A stretch of 64,000 bases of DNA from the NCBI GenBank assembly GCA_965116435.1, contig OZ220686.1, positions 2,170,001 through 2,234,000 of the forward strand. The letters run 5' to 3'. Below the pieces are notes generated by a model. The model saw only the letters and a list, made by a program, of their open reading frames with translations. It made no database searches and was not told the origin of the DNA. This document shows, in pieces, positions 17,324 through 26,836 of the stretch. The position numbers and the translations under genes are program-made. Source of the DNA: VXPQ01 sp965116435. Lineage in GTDB: Bacteria; Bacteroidota; Rhodothermia; Rhodothermales; VXPQ01. Every line of letters starts with the position of its first letter. Within the stretch, counting starts at the first letter, position 1.

Positions 17324-18799
17324 GTGCTGATCCGTTCCCTCGCTTCGAATTACCTGCAAAGCATTCGCCGCTCCCGTTTCGGGGAGATGAAACTGGCGGT
17401 CAAGGTTCTGATGATCCTTTTCGTATGGCTGCCGATGTATCTGTATGCGCTCGCAGGCGGGTTGTTTAGCGGCCTCTTGTTCGAGGAGGTACTCGTTGGC
17501 GTGGACGTGCCTGCGCTCGCCAGCCGGTTCGCCCTGTATTTCCTTATTGCATGGAGCGCCCTTGATGTGCTTTTGCGGCCCCAGATCGCCCTGCCGCTGT
17601 TTCCGTATCTTCCGACCCCGATAGGGCGAAGGAAGGTTGCGCTCTTTTATCAGGCGATAAGCATTATCGGGCCCTTTAATCTGGCGCCGTTTCTGTTTGT
17701 CGCGCTGTTTTGGGCCAGCAATTTCCTGTGGCCGGGCATTTCCTTTGCGTGGTCCTGGATGTTGCTGTTTCTGGCGTTGTCCGCAGGCTTTCATTTTCTG
17801 GCGAACCTGTTGCGGATGTCTATCGGGCGGCAGTATCTGCCTATGGTTTGCACGCTCCTTGTCGTCGTGGGGCTGGCGGTCCTGGAGTGGCGGTACGATA
17901 TGGTAACCTTGTCGGGCCTTTCCATGGCGTGGTTCGGGGCCGCGCTGGAGGGCGCCTTCTGGCCGCTGGCGGCGGCGCTTGTTGCGGGCGGGGCGGCGTT
18001 GTACGTATCCACCGGGCAGGTTGTCCGCGCGCTGTACGTAGACAACAGGATATTGTCTGCGTCGCGCACGAAAGCGGTCGGGAAGAACCTGAGGCATTCG
18101 TTCGCCGACGGGATGCTGGCTTTCGAGTGGAAGTTGATCTGGCGGAACAAGCGTCCGAAGATGATGATGTTCCTGAGCGCCTATTTTATTGCGTTCGGCA
18201 GCTGGTTTGTTGTGACTACGTCCGACTTACCCAAGTTGGTTGTGATCGCGGGGCTGATGATGCCCATGATAGGCTGTTTACAATTTTTTATGGCGGCCTT
18301 TAATTTTAAGAGTATCTTCTATGATGGTCTGATGTCGCGGCCTGTGTCTGCCCGCTCCATGGTCAACGTCAGTTTTTATATTGCCAATATAGCCTTGTTG
18401 GGGTGCTTTGGCCTTTTGGCGGTCATTTTTGTGGCTACGCAGAAATTCTGGATGCTGTTTTTTGTGGGATGTATGTTTTTGTATGGTTTAGGGTTAAAAT
18501 ATCTTATTCCCTGGATATGGAGTATGGACGCCAAGCGCATTGACCTCAACGGCCAGGTTTTTGGCGTCGTTGCCGCTCAGTGGGATCGAAATTCGTGGAT
18601 TGGGGCGCTTTATGCGCTGCCGGCTATGGCGCTGCCTGCTTTGCTCGTATTGCTTCTGCCGGGGCGGTTTTCGGGCGGCGTAGCGATTGCGGCGCTGGGG
18701 CTGGCGGCGCTGCTTTGGCGCCGCTGGTGGATCGACGGCGCCGTAAAAAGACTGCACGCAAAGCGCTATATCGTGATGGAGGAATTTCGGAAGGGGTGA
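17324..18799 (+). CDS. DUF5687 family ABC-type permease (paralogue 1)
   Basis: A 491-residue polytopic membrane protein with about 10-12 hydrophobic segments. It resembles the DUF5687 family found beside ABC ATPases in Bacteroidota. The central loop MLAFEWKLIWRNKRPK and the later SIFYDGLMSRPVSA are shared with the two paralogues downstream, as is the C-terminal KRYIVMEEFRKG. GTG start at 17324. Four bases separate it from the next paralogue, whose first 20 codons are similar in DNA as well, indicating tandem duplication. It presumably forms the membrane part of an exporter energised by the ATPase at 20411. Substrate unknown. Confidence 0.8.
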   Translation: MLIRSLASNYLQSIRRSRFGEMKLAVKVLMILFVWLPMYLYALAGGLFSGLLFEEVLVGVDVPALASRFALYFLIAWSALDVLLRPQIALPLFPYLPTPIGRRKVALFYQAISIIGPFNLAPFLFVALFWASNFLWPGISFAWSWMLLFLALSAGFHFLANLLRMSIGRQYLPMVCTLLVVVGLAVLEWRYDMVTLSGLSMAWFGAALEGAFWPLAAALVAGGAALYVSTGQVVRALYVDNRILSASRTKAVGKNLRHSFADGMLAFEWKLIWRNKRPKMMMFLSAYFIAFGSWFVVTTSDLPKLVVIAGLMMPMIGCLQFFMAAFNFKSIFYDGLMSRPVSARSMVNVSFYIANIALLGCFGLLAVIFVATQKFWMLFFVGCMFLYGLGLKYLIPWIWSMDAKRIDLNGQVFGVVAAQWDRNSWIGALYALPAMALPALLVLLLPGRFSGGVAIAALGLAALLWRRWWIDGAVKRLHAKRYIVMEEFRKG

Positions 18800-18803
18800 G
18801 GGT

Positions 18804-20334
18804 ATGCTTGTCCGTTCGTTAGCCTCGAATTACCTGAAGCGGACCCTGCGGTCTCCGTTCGGAGCATGGATTCTGGGGGGCAATCTGCTTATGGCGTTGT
18901 GCTTCTGGGCGCCGGTCTTTTTGTACGCCTTTTATATGGGATTTTCCGTCGTGCGAATTCTGGAGATCGACCACTCTGTCGATTTGCTTGCTCGCATGAA
19001 CCCGGTCTTGTTGCCGGTGCTTATGGCGTGGGGTTTTGTCAATGGCATGTTGTTCCGAGGCAAGGCGTACGTACATCTTTTTCCGTATCTGACCACCCCG
19101 GCGCCCCGTCGGACGCTGGCGTTTTTTCGCCAGCTTGTTATGCTGTTCAGTAAATTAAACCTGTTCGTTCTGGCGTTCATTGCAGGGTTTTGGGTCAAAA
19201 ATCTGTATCTCCAGGATATTGCGTTTGCCTGGAACTGGCTGCTGGCGTTGTGTCTCGCGTGCGCATGCATGTACTTTGCAACGAACATTCTGCGTTCCTG
19301 GCGAGAGCGGGGATTTCTGGAGATTCTGGGGGGATGGTTCTGCGTTGCCGTGTTGGCGGCGCTCGAATGGGGATACGATGCACACCTGTTATCCAAGGCT
19401 TCCACGGTGCTTTTCCATGCCGCTGCCGAAGGGGCCGTCTGGCCGCTCATGCTGCTGGTTTTTCTGGCGACATGCCTGTTCTATGAAGCCACGCGAAGAA
19501 TACGTCGGAGTCTGTACATAGATGCTTCGACGGCGCCTCGCTTATTTAGAAACAGAAAGGCGTTTCTCTACAGGAGAAAACCCCGAAAACTGACAGCGGA
19601 ATTGCTTTCCTTCGAATGGAAACTGATGCTGAGAAACAGGCAGCCCCGATTTCTGGCGACAACCTCCATGGGCGTCATGCTTGTTGCGGCATGGTTCCTT
19701 GGCGGGCTGAGCGGGGAAATAGAAATTACCGGCGGGCATTTCATAGAATTTATGCTCCTTTTTTTTGTTCATCTATCCCTTGATGTATTTTGTTTCCGCA
19801 CTGGATTTCAGATATTCTTTTTACGATGGCCTGAATGTTTGGCCCATATCTGAAAAAACGCTATTACGGACGCTTTTGTCAATGTTTCATCGATGCCTAT
19901 TGATGTTTGTATTCGTTTTTATAGTGTCGATCATGTGTAGTGCTCTTTTGTTCGATGGCGTGGTGTTTTTTGAATGGATTATTATGCAAGGAATTTTGTT
20001 ATTCGGCATGGGAATTTTGTATTATTCGGCGCTATTATTGAATGTTTTATTTCCTGTTCCTCGTCCGCTCAATGCCGGTATGATGGATCTTAATACTTCG
20101 TTGACTGTCTTTGTAAATGCACAGGCTATCCTCATGAATATAGTACTGGTGCTTGTACTTGTGTCTCCTGTCATGTATCCTATGGTGCAATTTGTGTCTG
20201 GCGTATGGCTTGGGGTGACGCTGTGCGTACTGGGCCTGGCGGGCCTGTGTTTGCAGCCCTGGTTGACAAGGCTCCTCGCCCGCCTCCTGCGAGCGCGGCG
20301 GTACATTATCATGGGGCGGTTTCGGATAGGATAG
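18804..20334 (+). pseudogene. DUF5687 family permease (paralogue 2), frameshifted at a T8 run
   Basis: The frame from ATG 18804 (MLVRSLASNYLKRTLRSPFG, like paralogue 1) runs to 19853 but loses homology after the T8 run at 19759-19766. The +1 frame from there reads LMYFVSALDFRYSFYDGLNV to 20334, the expected C-terminal half including the conserved FYDGL and a tail ending RARRYIIMGRFRIG. Removing one T restores a 509-residue protein close to paralogue 1 in length. It is either a recent pseudogene, an assembly error at a homopolymer, or a switchable gene. Context and probable role as for paralogue 1. Confidence 0.75.
19759..19766. repeat. T8 homopolymer at the frameshift point
   Basis: Eight T; seven would keep the permease frame open. 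It is the second homopolymer frameshift in this window after the C10 run at 2724. Confidence 0.8.
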
Positions 20335-20410
20335 TGGAACCTGGCGGTGGGTTTTGCGTCTGGTTTCTTCCCGACTGGAGCGTTTTGTCCTCTTTTCCCT
20401 CGTTTGCGCC

Positions 20411-21121
20411 ATGCAGATCATTCTGAAAGACCTTGTCAAGCAATACGGCGATCTTGTGGCCGTAGACGTACCGCACCTGGAGATACCCTCTGGTCAGGTG
20501 GTGGGCCTTGTGGGGAACAACGGGACGGGCAAGACCACCATGCTTCGCCTGGCGCTGGACCTTGTGCAGGCTACGAAGGGGCATGTGTTGCTCGGCGGCG
20601 AGCGGGTGGACAAGACCACCGGCTGGAAGTCGCACACCGGTTCGTACCTGGACGAGGGTTTCCTGATCGATTTTCTGAACCCGGAGGAATATTTCAGTTT
20701 CGTCGGGAAGGCGTACGGCCTGTCTCTGGAGGAGATTGAGGAGGCTGAGCGCCGGTACGCGAACCTGTTTACGGAGGAGGTGCTGGGTACGGGCAAGTTG
20801 ATCCGCGACCTTTCGGCGGGCAACAGAAAGAAGGTGGGGCTATTGGCGGCGTTGCTGGTGAAGCCCTCCGTGCTCGTGCTGGACGAACCGTTCGCCAACC
20901 TGGACCCCACGTCGCAGTACGCCTTGCAGCAGATTCTGGCTGAGACGTCGAAGGAGACGAACGCGACGATTCTGGTTTCCAGCCACGACCTGGGGCATGT
21001 TACGGACGCCTGCGAGCGCATTTTACTGCTGCACCAAGGGCGCATCGAGCGAGACGAACTGATTTCGGACGAGACCCTGAAGGAACTGGAACGATTCTTT
21101 GCCCGGTCGGTGGCGGTGTAA
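20411..21121 (+). CDS. ABC transporter ATP-binding protein
   Basis: A 236-residue ATPase that powers the neighbouring DUF5687 permeases. Walker A GNNGTGKTT at residues 35-43, a degenerate signature LSAGNRKKV instead of LSGGQ, Walker B VLVLDEPFANLD, and switch His in SSHD. The start at 20411 gives MQIILKDLVKQYG, the usual start of such domains; a longer frame from 20354 is not supported. It is placed between a full-length permease pair and a half-length permease, in the same direction. Polarity as exporter is inferred from the family. Confidence 0.9.
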   Translation: MQIILKDLVKQYGDLVAVDVPHLEIPSGQVVGLVGNNGTGKTTMLRLALDLVQATKGHVLLGGERVDKTTGWKSHTGSYLDEGFLIDFLNPEEYFSFVGKAYGLSLEEIEEAERRYANLFTEEVLGTGKLIRDLSAGNRKKVGLLAALLVKPSVLVLDEPFANLDPTSQYALQQILAETSKETNATILVSSHDLGHVTDACERILLLHQGRIERDELISDETLKELERFFARSVAV

Positions 21122-21164
21122 GGTGCTGCGGGCGGTCACCTGTGTTATTTGCGAGGACCAGATT

Positions 21165-21953
21165 ATGGCTATGTCGTTTGTACAAAAGGAATCACGCGTT
21201 GCGCACCCGCCAGCCCCTCGGGGATTGTGGCAGGCGCTTCTGTCCGTGGAGTGGAAACTCTTCCTGCGGAATCGCCGCCCTCGGCTGCTGTTGATATTTT
21301 ACGGTTGTTTCGCGTTGTTGGGCGCATTGCGATATGCATTGTATAATTCGCCCGACGGGTCGTTTCTGATGTATGTTATGATGACGGCCCCATTGTTGTC
21401 CACGCTTTCCTGGAGAAGCACATTCTATGAGGGGTTGCTGGCAAGGCCCGTATCGGAAAGCGACGTTGCCCGAATTATCGTATACGTGCTACACCTGTGC
21501 GTCGTGCTTTTTTTCGGGCTTTTGATCATTGCATCCACGCTTGTTCGGGGAGATGGCGACCTTTCTATGATCGGCGCTTCGTTCCTGTATGTTTTAGGGG
21601 TAGTCAATTATTTGCTGGCGTTTGCCGCCACGTCTTTTATGTCGGGCGCGCGCATAGACATGAATCTCAGATTTCGCGATGTGGGGCATGGCGATCCGTA
21701 CCGCGAAGCTCCTGTTTCCAAAGAGGCGGTTCCGTATCGGTGGATCGTGCCCGTATTCTGGTTGTTGGTCGTATTGAGCGTGGCGCTCATCGTTTCTGTG
21801 GGTTTCTTTTCGCAAACCCGGGAGATCGTGTTTCCGGCGATGGCCGTGCTGGGCCTGGCGGGTCTTTTCTTTCACGCTCGCTGGCTTCGGCTCATTACGC
21901 ACGTTCTGCACCGAAGGCGCTACGAATTGCTGGAGCGTTTCCGGGGCATTTGA
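21165..21953 (+). CDS. Half-length DUF5687-type permease (paralogue 3)
   Basis: A 262-residue membrane protein matching only the C-terminal half of the DUF5687 paralogues. LLSVEWKLFLRNRRPRLLL aligns with MLAFEWKLIWRNKRPK of paralogue 1, STFYEGLLARPVSES with SIFYDGLMSRPVSA, and the tail RRRYELLERFRGI with RYIVMEEFRKG. It has about six hydrophobic segments. The N-terminal half is absent; nothing recognisable of it remains upstream, so it may be a stable half-size subunit or a truncated duplicate. It starts 43 bp after the ATPase gene. Confidence 0.7.
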   Translation: MAMSFVQKESRVAHPPAPRGLWQALLSVEWKLFLRNRRPRLLLIFYGCFALLGALRYALYNSPDGSFLMYVMMTAPLLSTLSWRSTFYEGLLARPVSESDVARIIVYVLHLCVVLFFGLLIIASTLVRGDGDLSMIGASFLYVLGVVNYLLAFAATSFMSGARIDMNLRFRDVGHGDPYREAPVSKEAVPYRWIVPVFWLLVVLSVALIVSVGFFSQTREIVFPAMAVLGLAGLFFHARWLRLITHVLHRRRYELLERFRGI

Positions 21954-22257
21954 GGATTGGGGCGTGATGGGGCCTGGATTCAGGTTGCGGATGCCTGGAT
22001 GGGTCGTGCGGGCGTCTCTCCTTGGTTTTCCATAGGCGAGGCAGACAAAGATATGTCGATACGACTTCTTACCAAGAGAGGCGTTCATCCCCCGGAACCT
22101 TAGAAATGCCTAACAAGTTATATAACACTCTGACCTAACACATCCATGCAGATGCCCTGTGTGCCACATAGAGAAAAAATATAATCGTCATGAAAATATA
22201 TACTCAATTCGCATAGATGGGCCTCATAAAAGATGCTCCTTAAAAAGATTTTTCAAC
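21954..22257. other. Intergenic, edge of an AT-rich insertion
   Basis: 304 bp with no gene. GC content falls sharply from about 22090, marking the left edge of the AT-rich segment that carries the next gene. Confidence 0.5.
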
Positions 22258-22920
22258 ATGAACTATGAAAAAATAGTGATATGTTTTATATTGTTTTTTG
22301 TTCCAAATATAAATACATATGGACAAACGGAAAAAATTGCCGCAAAAGCATTTGAGAACAGAAGGGAATTATACAATTTATACATTCAGGAAGCAACACT
22401 TAAAATAGAAGCAAATAATGTATGGATACAAGCAAGTATTGACAGTGAAGAAGTTAAAGAATTGAAAAAAAATAACAAAGCACAAATGAAAATAATATCG
22501 AACATCAAAAAAATTCAAAAAAGAACAGAAACTGCCTATAATAAAAGTACTGGATCAAATACTAAATTAACAAAAAGAGAAGCTGAAATATTCAAACTAC
22601 TTGGAGCAGCAAATGGACAAAATGCAAAAGAATCCAGAGAAGCCATTGATATGTATAAACAAAAAATAAAAGAAGCTGAAGAGAATGCTTCAAAAACAAA
22701 TAACGAAGATTGGGATAATGTGATCAAAAAATGGGAAGACGTTATAGATATAGTACAGGAAATAGAAAAAATATCACATACATCAATGATATATTTTTAC
22801 GTAGCAGCAGAAATGATAAGCCCAAGGATATTGGTTGGAGATAATGAAGAGGATCAAAAAGAAATGGAAAGAATAAAAAACAAAGTAATACAAGAAATTT
22901 ACGAAGATGAATCATTGTAA
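22258..22920 (+). CDS. Putative secreted helical protein, AT-rich, probably acquired
   Basis: A 220-residue protein starting at ATG 22258 with a signal peptide (MNYEKIVICFILFFVP, then NTYGQ). The rest is almost entirely charged helix rich in Lys, Glu and Asn (KKIQKRTETAYNKS, KQKIKEAEENASK). The DNA is about 30% GC by eye against more than 60% around it, and codon use is correspondingly AAA/GAA/AAT-heavy, a sign of recent transfer. No family recognised. No mobile element ends are visible next to it. Confidence 0.65.
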   Translation: MNYEKIVICFILFFVPNINTYGQTEKIAAKAFENRRELYNLYIQEATLKIEANNVWIQASIDSEEVKELKKNNKAQMKIISNIKKIQKRTETAYNKSTGSNTKLTKREAEIFKLLGAANGQNAKESREAIDMYKQKIKEAEENASKTNNEDWDNVIKKWEDVIDIVQEIEKISHTSMIYFYVAAEMISPRILVGDNEEDQKEMERIKNKVIQEIYEDESL

Positions 22921-23168
22921 AGTAATGCATCTTCAAGCATTTGGTCTTGCACCGGGCACAGGAATCATTAGGTCTATCCGAGGGCGTACGCCAATTTGGT
23001 CAGATTACAAGGTCCCTGCTCAAGTATCAAATGGTTACATAAATTGCCAAGTGTAAATGTACGAAAAATCTTGTAATAGATCCTCCCGCATGCGCATTTT
23101 GGGAGAAATTGACATATTGCCGAAGAATGCGGCGGCTTTCGTATCTTCCCGCGACGTTCCATTGCCCC
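22921..23168. promoter_or_regulatory. Intergenic with candidate promoter of the ABC-F gene
   Basis: 248 bp. TTGCCG (23117-23122) and CGTATCTT (23140-23147) lie about 20 bp before the start at 23169, echoing the moaC arrangement. Composition returns from AT-rich to GC-rich within this gap. Weak prediction. Confidence 0.25.
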
Positions 23169-25211
23169 ATGATCCAGCTGCACGACATATCGCTTCGTTT
23201 CGGCGATCAGGTCCTTTTCGACCGGTTGTCGTGGGGTATCCCCCCCGGAGAGCGGATTGGCCTCGTCGGGAAGAATGGGGCGGGCAAAACCACCATGCTT
23301 CGGCTTATCGAAGGGCTTGCGGAGCCGGACGAGGGGCGGCTGGCCATTGGCGCCCGCACGTCCATTGGATACCTGGAGCAGGATGTGCAGGCGCTGGATT
23401 CCGAGGCCTCCATTCTCGACGAGGCGTTGAAAGGATTTCCAGACCTTCGGGAGCTGCAGAACGAGGAGGCGCAACTCGTGGCCGAACTGGAGACCTTGCC
23501 GGACCACGAGAGCGCGGAATACGCCGGGCGGCTTCAGGCGCTGGACCGCATTCATGCGTCGCTGTCCATGCACGAAGCCCATCTGGCCCGTCCGAAGGCG
23601 GAGGCGGTGCTTGCCGGTCTCGGATTCGCCGCCGAAGACATGGAGCGCCCGGTCAAGTCGTTTTCGGGGGGATGGCGCATGCGGGCGATGCTGGCCCGGC
23701 TGCTGCTCCGGCAACCGGACTATCTGCTTCTGGACGAGCCGACCAACCATCTTGATATCGAAAGCATCGACTGGCTGGAGAGCCACCTGAAAGGCTACGA
23801 AGGCACGGTGGTTATCGTCTCCCACGACCGGTATTTTCTGGATCGGATGGCGACCTCCATTGCCGAACTGACGCAGGGACGCATCCATTTCTATGCAGGC
23901 AATTACAGTTTTTATCTCCGGGAACGCGTGGAGCGGCGCGTTCTGCAGCAGGCTGCGTACGAGAATCAGCAACGGGAAATCACGGCGACCGAGCGGTTCA
24001 TCGAGCGTTTCCGGTACAAGGCGTCCAAGGCGAAGCAGGTGCAGAGCCGCATCAAGATGCTGGAGCGCCTGGAGCGCATTCCCCCGGCTCCGTCCGAGGA
24101 GGCGGCGGTCCGCATCCGTTTTCCGGAGCCGCCAAGGTCCGGGCGCGTTGTGCTCGAATTAAGCCCGTTTTCCAAAACCTACTCGACCGATGAGGGCCCC
24201 ATCCGCGTTTTCAGGGACGCTGGGCCGCTTGCGATTGAGCGCGGGGACAAAATCGCGCTGATCGGGAAGAACGGAGCAGGCAAATCCACCCTGGCGCGCA
24301 TGCTTCACGGGACCGAGCCGTTCGAGGGTAAGCATACGTTGGGCTACCGCGTGCAACACGCCTTTTTCGCCCAGCATCAGGCGGAAATGCTGGAGCCTGC
24401 GGATACGATGCTCGAATCCCTGCGCCGCGCCGCCGGGGACAAAACCGACGGCCAACTGCGCTCCGTGCTGGGGGCTTTTCTGTTTACCGGAGACGATGTG
24501 TTCAAACGCATCCGCGTGTTGTCCGGGGGGGAAAAGAGCCGCGTGGCCCTGGCCCGCACGCTGCTCCACCCGTCCAACTTTCTGATCCTCGACGAGCCGA
24601 CGAACCACCTGGACGCAGCGTCTATTCCGGTGCTGGTCGAGGCGTTGCGGCAGTATGCCGGGGCCTTTGTCGTGATCAGCCACGACCGGCATTTTCTGGA
24701 TCAGGTGGCCAACCGCGTCTGGTACGCCGCGGGGGGCGAGGTGCGCGCGTTCATCGGCAATTATTCCGAAAACAGGGAGCGGATGGCGTTCGGCGCACCG
24801 GAGCAGGCAGAGCACGTTCCGGCGGCGAAGGCGTCCCGAAAGCGTCCGTCTGGCGCTTCCGGGAAAGGTTCTGGAGGTCCGCGCTCCAAGGAGCAAAAAC
24901 GACGGGAAGCCGAAGAGCGCAATCGCTTGCACCGGGCCATGAAAAGGGGGAACGCGGTCGATCCCGAGGCGATGACCGCCCATCAGTTGCGTGCGTATTG
25001 CGATCGTCTGGAGCGGGACATTGCGGAAAAGGAGCGGGCTTTTCAGGAAATTCAGGACCAGATGGCGGCCCCGGATACCTACCGGAACGGCGCGCTGGTC
25101 CGTACGTTGCGCGCCGGGTACGACCGGATGCAGGAAGACCTGGAGGCGGCGTACGCCGAATGGGAAGCGGCGAGCGAGTGCATGGCGAGGCGGGAAGATA
25201 AAACCACCTAA
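23169..25211 (+). CDS. ABC-F family ATPase (Uup/EttA-like ribosome-associated factor)
   Basis: A 680-residue soluble protein with two ABC cassettes and no membrane domain. Cassette 1: Walker A GKNGAGKTT, signature FSGGWRMR, Walker B LLLDEPTNHLD. The ABC-F linker (about residues 230-310) contains FIERFRYKASKAKQVQSRIKMLERLE. Cassette 2: GKNGAGKST, LSGGEKSRVALA, ILDEPTNHLD. A C-terminal extension with a basic patch and a coiled coil (RLERDIAEKERAFQEIQDQM) is like that of Uup. Such proteins act on the ribosomal E site or in ribosome assembly; resistance to antibiotics is possible but not implied. Its stop overlaps that of the convergent lipoprotein gene by four bases. Confidence 0.92.
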   Translation: MIQLHDISLRFGDQVLFDRLSWGIPPGERIGLVGKNGAGKTTMLRLIEGLAEPDEGRLAIGARTSIGYLEQDVQALDSEASILDEALKGFPDLRELQNEEAQLVAELETLPDHESAEYAGRLQALDRIHASLSMHEAHLARPKAEAVLAGLGFAAEDMERPVKSFSGGWRMRAMLARLLLRQPDYLLLDEPTNHLDIESIDWLESHLKGYEGTVVIVSHDRYFLDRMATSIAELTQGRIHFYAGNYSFYLRERVERRVLQQAAYENQQREITATERFIERFRYKASKAKQVQSRIKMLERLERIPPAPSEEAAVRIRFPEPPRSGRVVLELSPFSKTYSTDEGPIRVFRDAGPLAIERGDKIALIGKNGAGKSTLARMLHGTEPFEGKHTLGYRVQHAFFAQHQAEMLEPADTMLESLRRAAGDKTDGQLRSVLGAFLFTGDDVFKRIRVLSGGEKSRVALARTLLHPSNFLILDEPTNHLDAASIPVLVEALRQYAGAFVVISHDRHFLDQVANRVWYAAGGEVRAFIGNYSENRERMAFGAPEQAEHVPAAKASRKRPSGASGKGSGGPRSKEQKRREAEERNRLHRAMKRGNAVDPEAMTAHQLRAYCDRLERDIAEKERAFQEIQDQMAAPDTYRNGALVRTLRAGYDRMQEDLEAAYAEWEAASECMARREDKTT

Positions 25212-26788
25212 CAATCGCTGTATCCCATAAAGGGTCGCTGGTTCAACGAACTATTGATATATTCCTGCATACGTTGTATGTCTTCCTGGGGAATGCCAAG
25301 GGCAGCCACCTTGTTCGGGTTTGTCCCCAGGTCTTCAAGGAAGGCTATCAAGCCCGGGTCGTCCAGCACCACGGCGAGCCAGATTCCTGTGCCGTCTTCT
25401 TCCAGAAAACGTCGGGTCATATCGATCAAAAGGTTTCTGCTATCGTGTGACATATCCAGCAAACCTTGCTTGTAATCAATGACTATTGCGGTTAGCATTT
25501 CCAGTGCGTCTGTCTTTTTTTTAGGTTGTATTTCCGGTCGGGAGATGGATTCGATTATCCATGGAATGCTTTGGTCGGGAAATTTTTTGAAAAGATATTC
25601 GCTGTCCGACACGCCGCATTCAGTTTTGTATGCCTCCAGTTCTACGAAACGTTTGACGGTTTCGGCGTTTCCAACGGCTACCATAGTTCTTCTGAGGGCA
25701 TACCGTAATTCATACCAGGCATTGACGCCCGGAGCGTACGGGCTTGGCTTTTCCATGTACATAGGAAAGTAGGCCTCTAAGACCGCCTTGCGTAGCGTGT
25801 CTCCTATCTGCGTCGGATCCGTTTCAGCCATGTTCTGCACCTGCTCTACGGCCTGCCGCTGCCGTTCTTCCATATGTCCTTTGGCAATGGCTTGTATCGC
25901 CGCCAGAAGTTCATCCTGCGAGAACGACGTGATTTCTGGTTCGGGCAGAGGCGAGGGAATATACGGTGGCTGCGAGCGGAAGTGAAGTTCGTGCTGAACA
26001 AACCTTTTCAAGGCGCCCATCTCATGGTAGTCCAGGATACCGGGCCTGAGTGTTCCTTCAAGATTTGCTGCGAGCCTATCCAGGCCCCCGGGGGTTTGAT
26101 GTATCAATGTTTCCAAAAGGAATGTTCTTGTCGTATACATGGGATACCATCCGTCGCCGATATTAGCGATGCCTTTCATGACGGCTTGCAGCAGTTTTTC
26201 TTCCATTTCCTCGGGAGGAATATGCATGGCCAGCCAGGCTGCTGTTTCGTGGCGCGCTTGATTGTTGGGAAGGAAGTGACCTTGTTCATCTTGAGCATTA
26301 ATAGAAAGAATGTCCGCTGTCAGTTCTTCCTGGGAAAAATGCGGCTGTAAAGCACATAACAAAAGTCGGGAAAAACTGTCCAGGCGGGCGTCCGTGCGTT
26401 CGCTTCTTGCATGTATTACTTGCAAGTAGTTGACGAACGCCGCCGCATCGACGAGTATGGTGCGCAAGGTGTCGTTCATGTGTCCCGGAGCGAGGCGGGC
26501 CGCTTGCGCGAGGGCTTCCTGTTGCGCGGGAGATTTCACCCCCGTTACGATGGTGCGTATATCGTGCGTCAGTATCTCCAGGGAGGATGAGGTGGGTGCG
26601 GCGAGATTGTGCTCCGGGCAGCCCGGCGAGGCGGGATCATGCTTTTGACGATCCATGGCGGCGGAAACGCCTGTTTCAGAAGAGGATGCCTCGTTCGCTT
26701 CCTGTGCGGGCGCTTCGGGCGAACAGGCTGCCAGCAACGTCGTCGCAGCAAACGCGGCAATGGCTATATATACGCGGATGTGCTGCAT
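25208..26788 (-). CDS. Lipoprotein of unknown function, probably alpha-helical repeats
   Basis: 526 residues from ATG 26788. The signal sequence ends in a lipobox, TTLLAAC, so the mature protein is lipid-anchored at the envelope. The body is helical, with repeated patterns of hydrophobic residues and phrases such as IPWIIESISRPEIQPKKKTDALEML. No catalytic motif is recognised. The start at 26788 is preferred to 26833 because it gives a compact signal peptide. It lies 48 bp downstream of the asparagine-synthetase-like gene on the same strand, so the two may form a pair. Convergent with, and overlapping by four bases, the ABC-F gene. Confidence 0.75.
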   Translation of the reverse strand: MQHIRVYIAIAAFAATTLLAACSPEAPAQEANEASSSETGVSAAMDRQKHDPASPGCPEHNLAAPTSSSLEILTHDIRTIVTGVKSPAQQEALAQAARLAPGHMNDTLRTILVDAAAFVNYLQVIHARSERTDARLDSFSRLLLCALQPHFSQEELTADILSINAQDEQGHFLPNNQARHETAAWLAMHIPPEEMEEKLLQAVMKGIANIGDGWYPMYTTRTFLLETLIHQTPGGLDRLAANLEGTLRPGILDYHEMGALKRFVQHELHFRSQPPYIPSPLPEPEITSFSQDELLAAIQAIAKGHMEERQRQAVEQVQNMAETDPTQIGDTLRKAVLEAYFPMYMEKPSPYAPGVNAWYELRYALRRTMVAVGNAETVKRFVELEAYKTECGVSDSEYLFKKFPDQSIPWIIESISRPEIQPKKKTDALEMLTAIVIDYKQGLLDMSHDSRNLLIDMTRRFLEEDGTGIWLAVVLDDPGLIAFLEDLGTNPNKVAALGIPQEDIQRMQEYINSSLNQRPFMGYSDC

Positions 26789-26836
26789 GGCCTCAAGAAG
26801 GGGTTTTCGTCTGGTTGGTTGGCTTCGGCGCATGCA

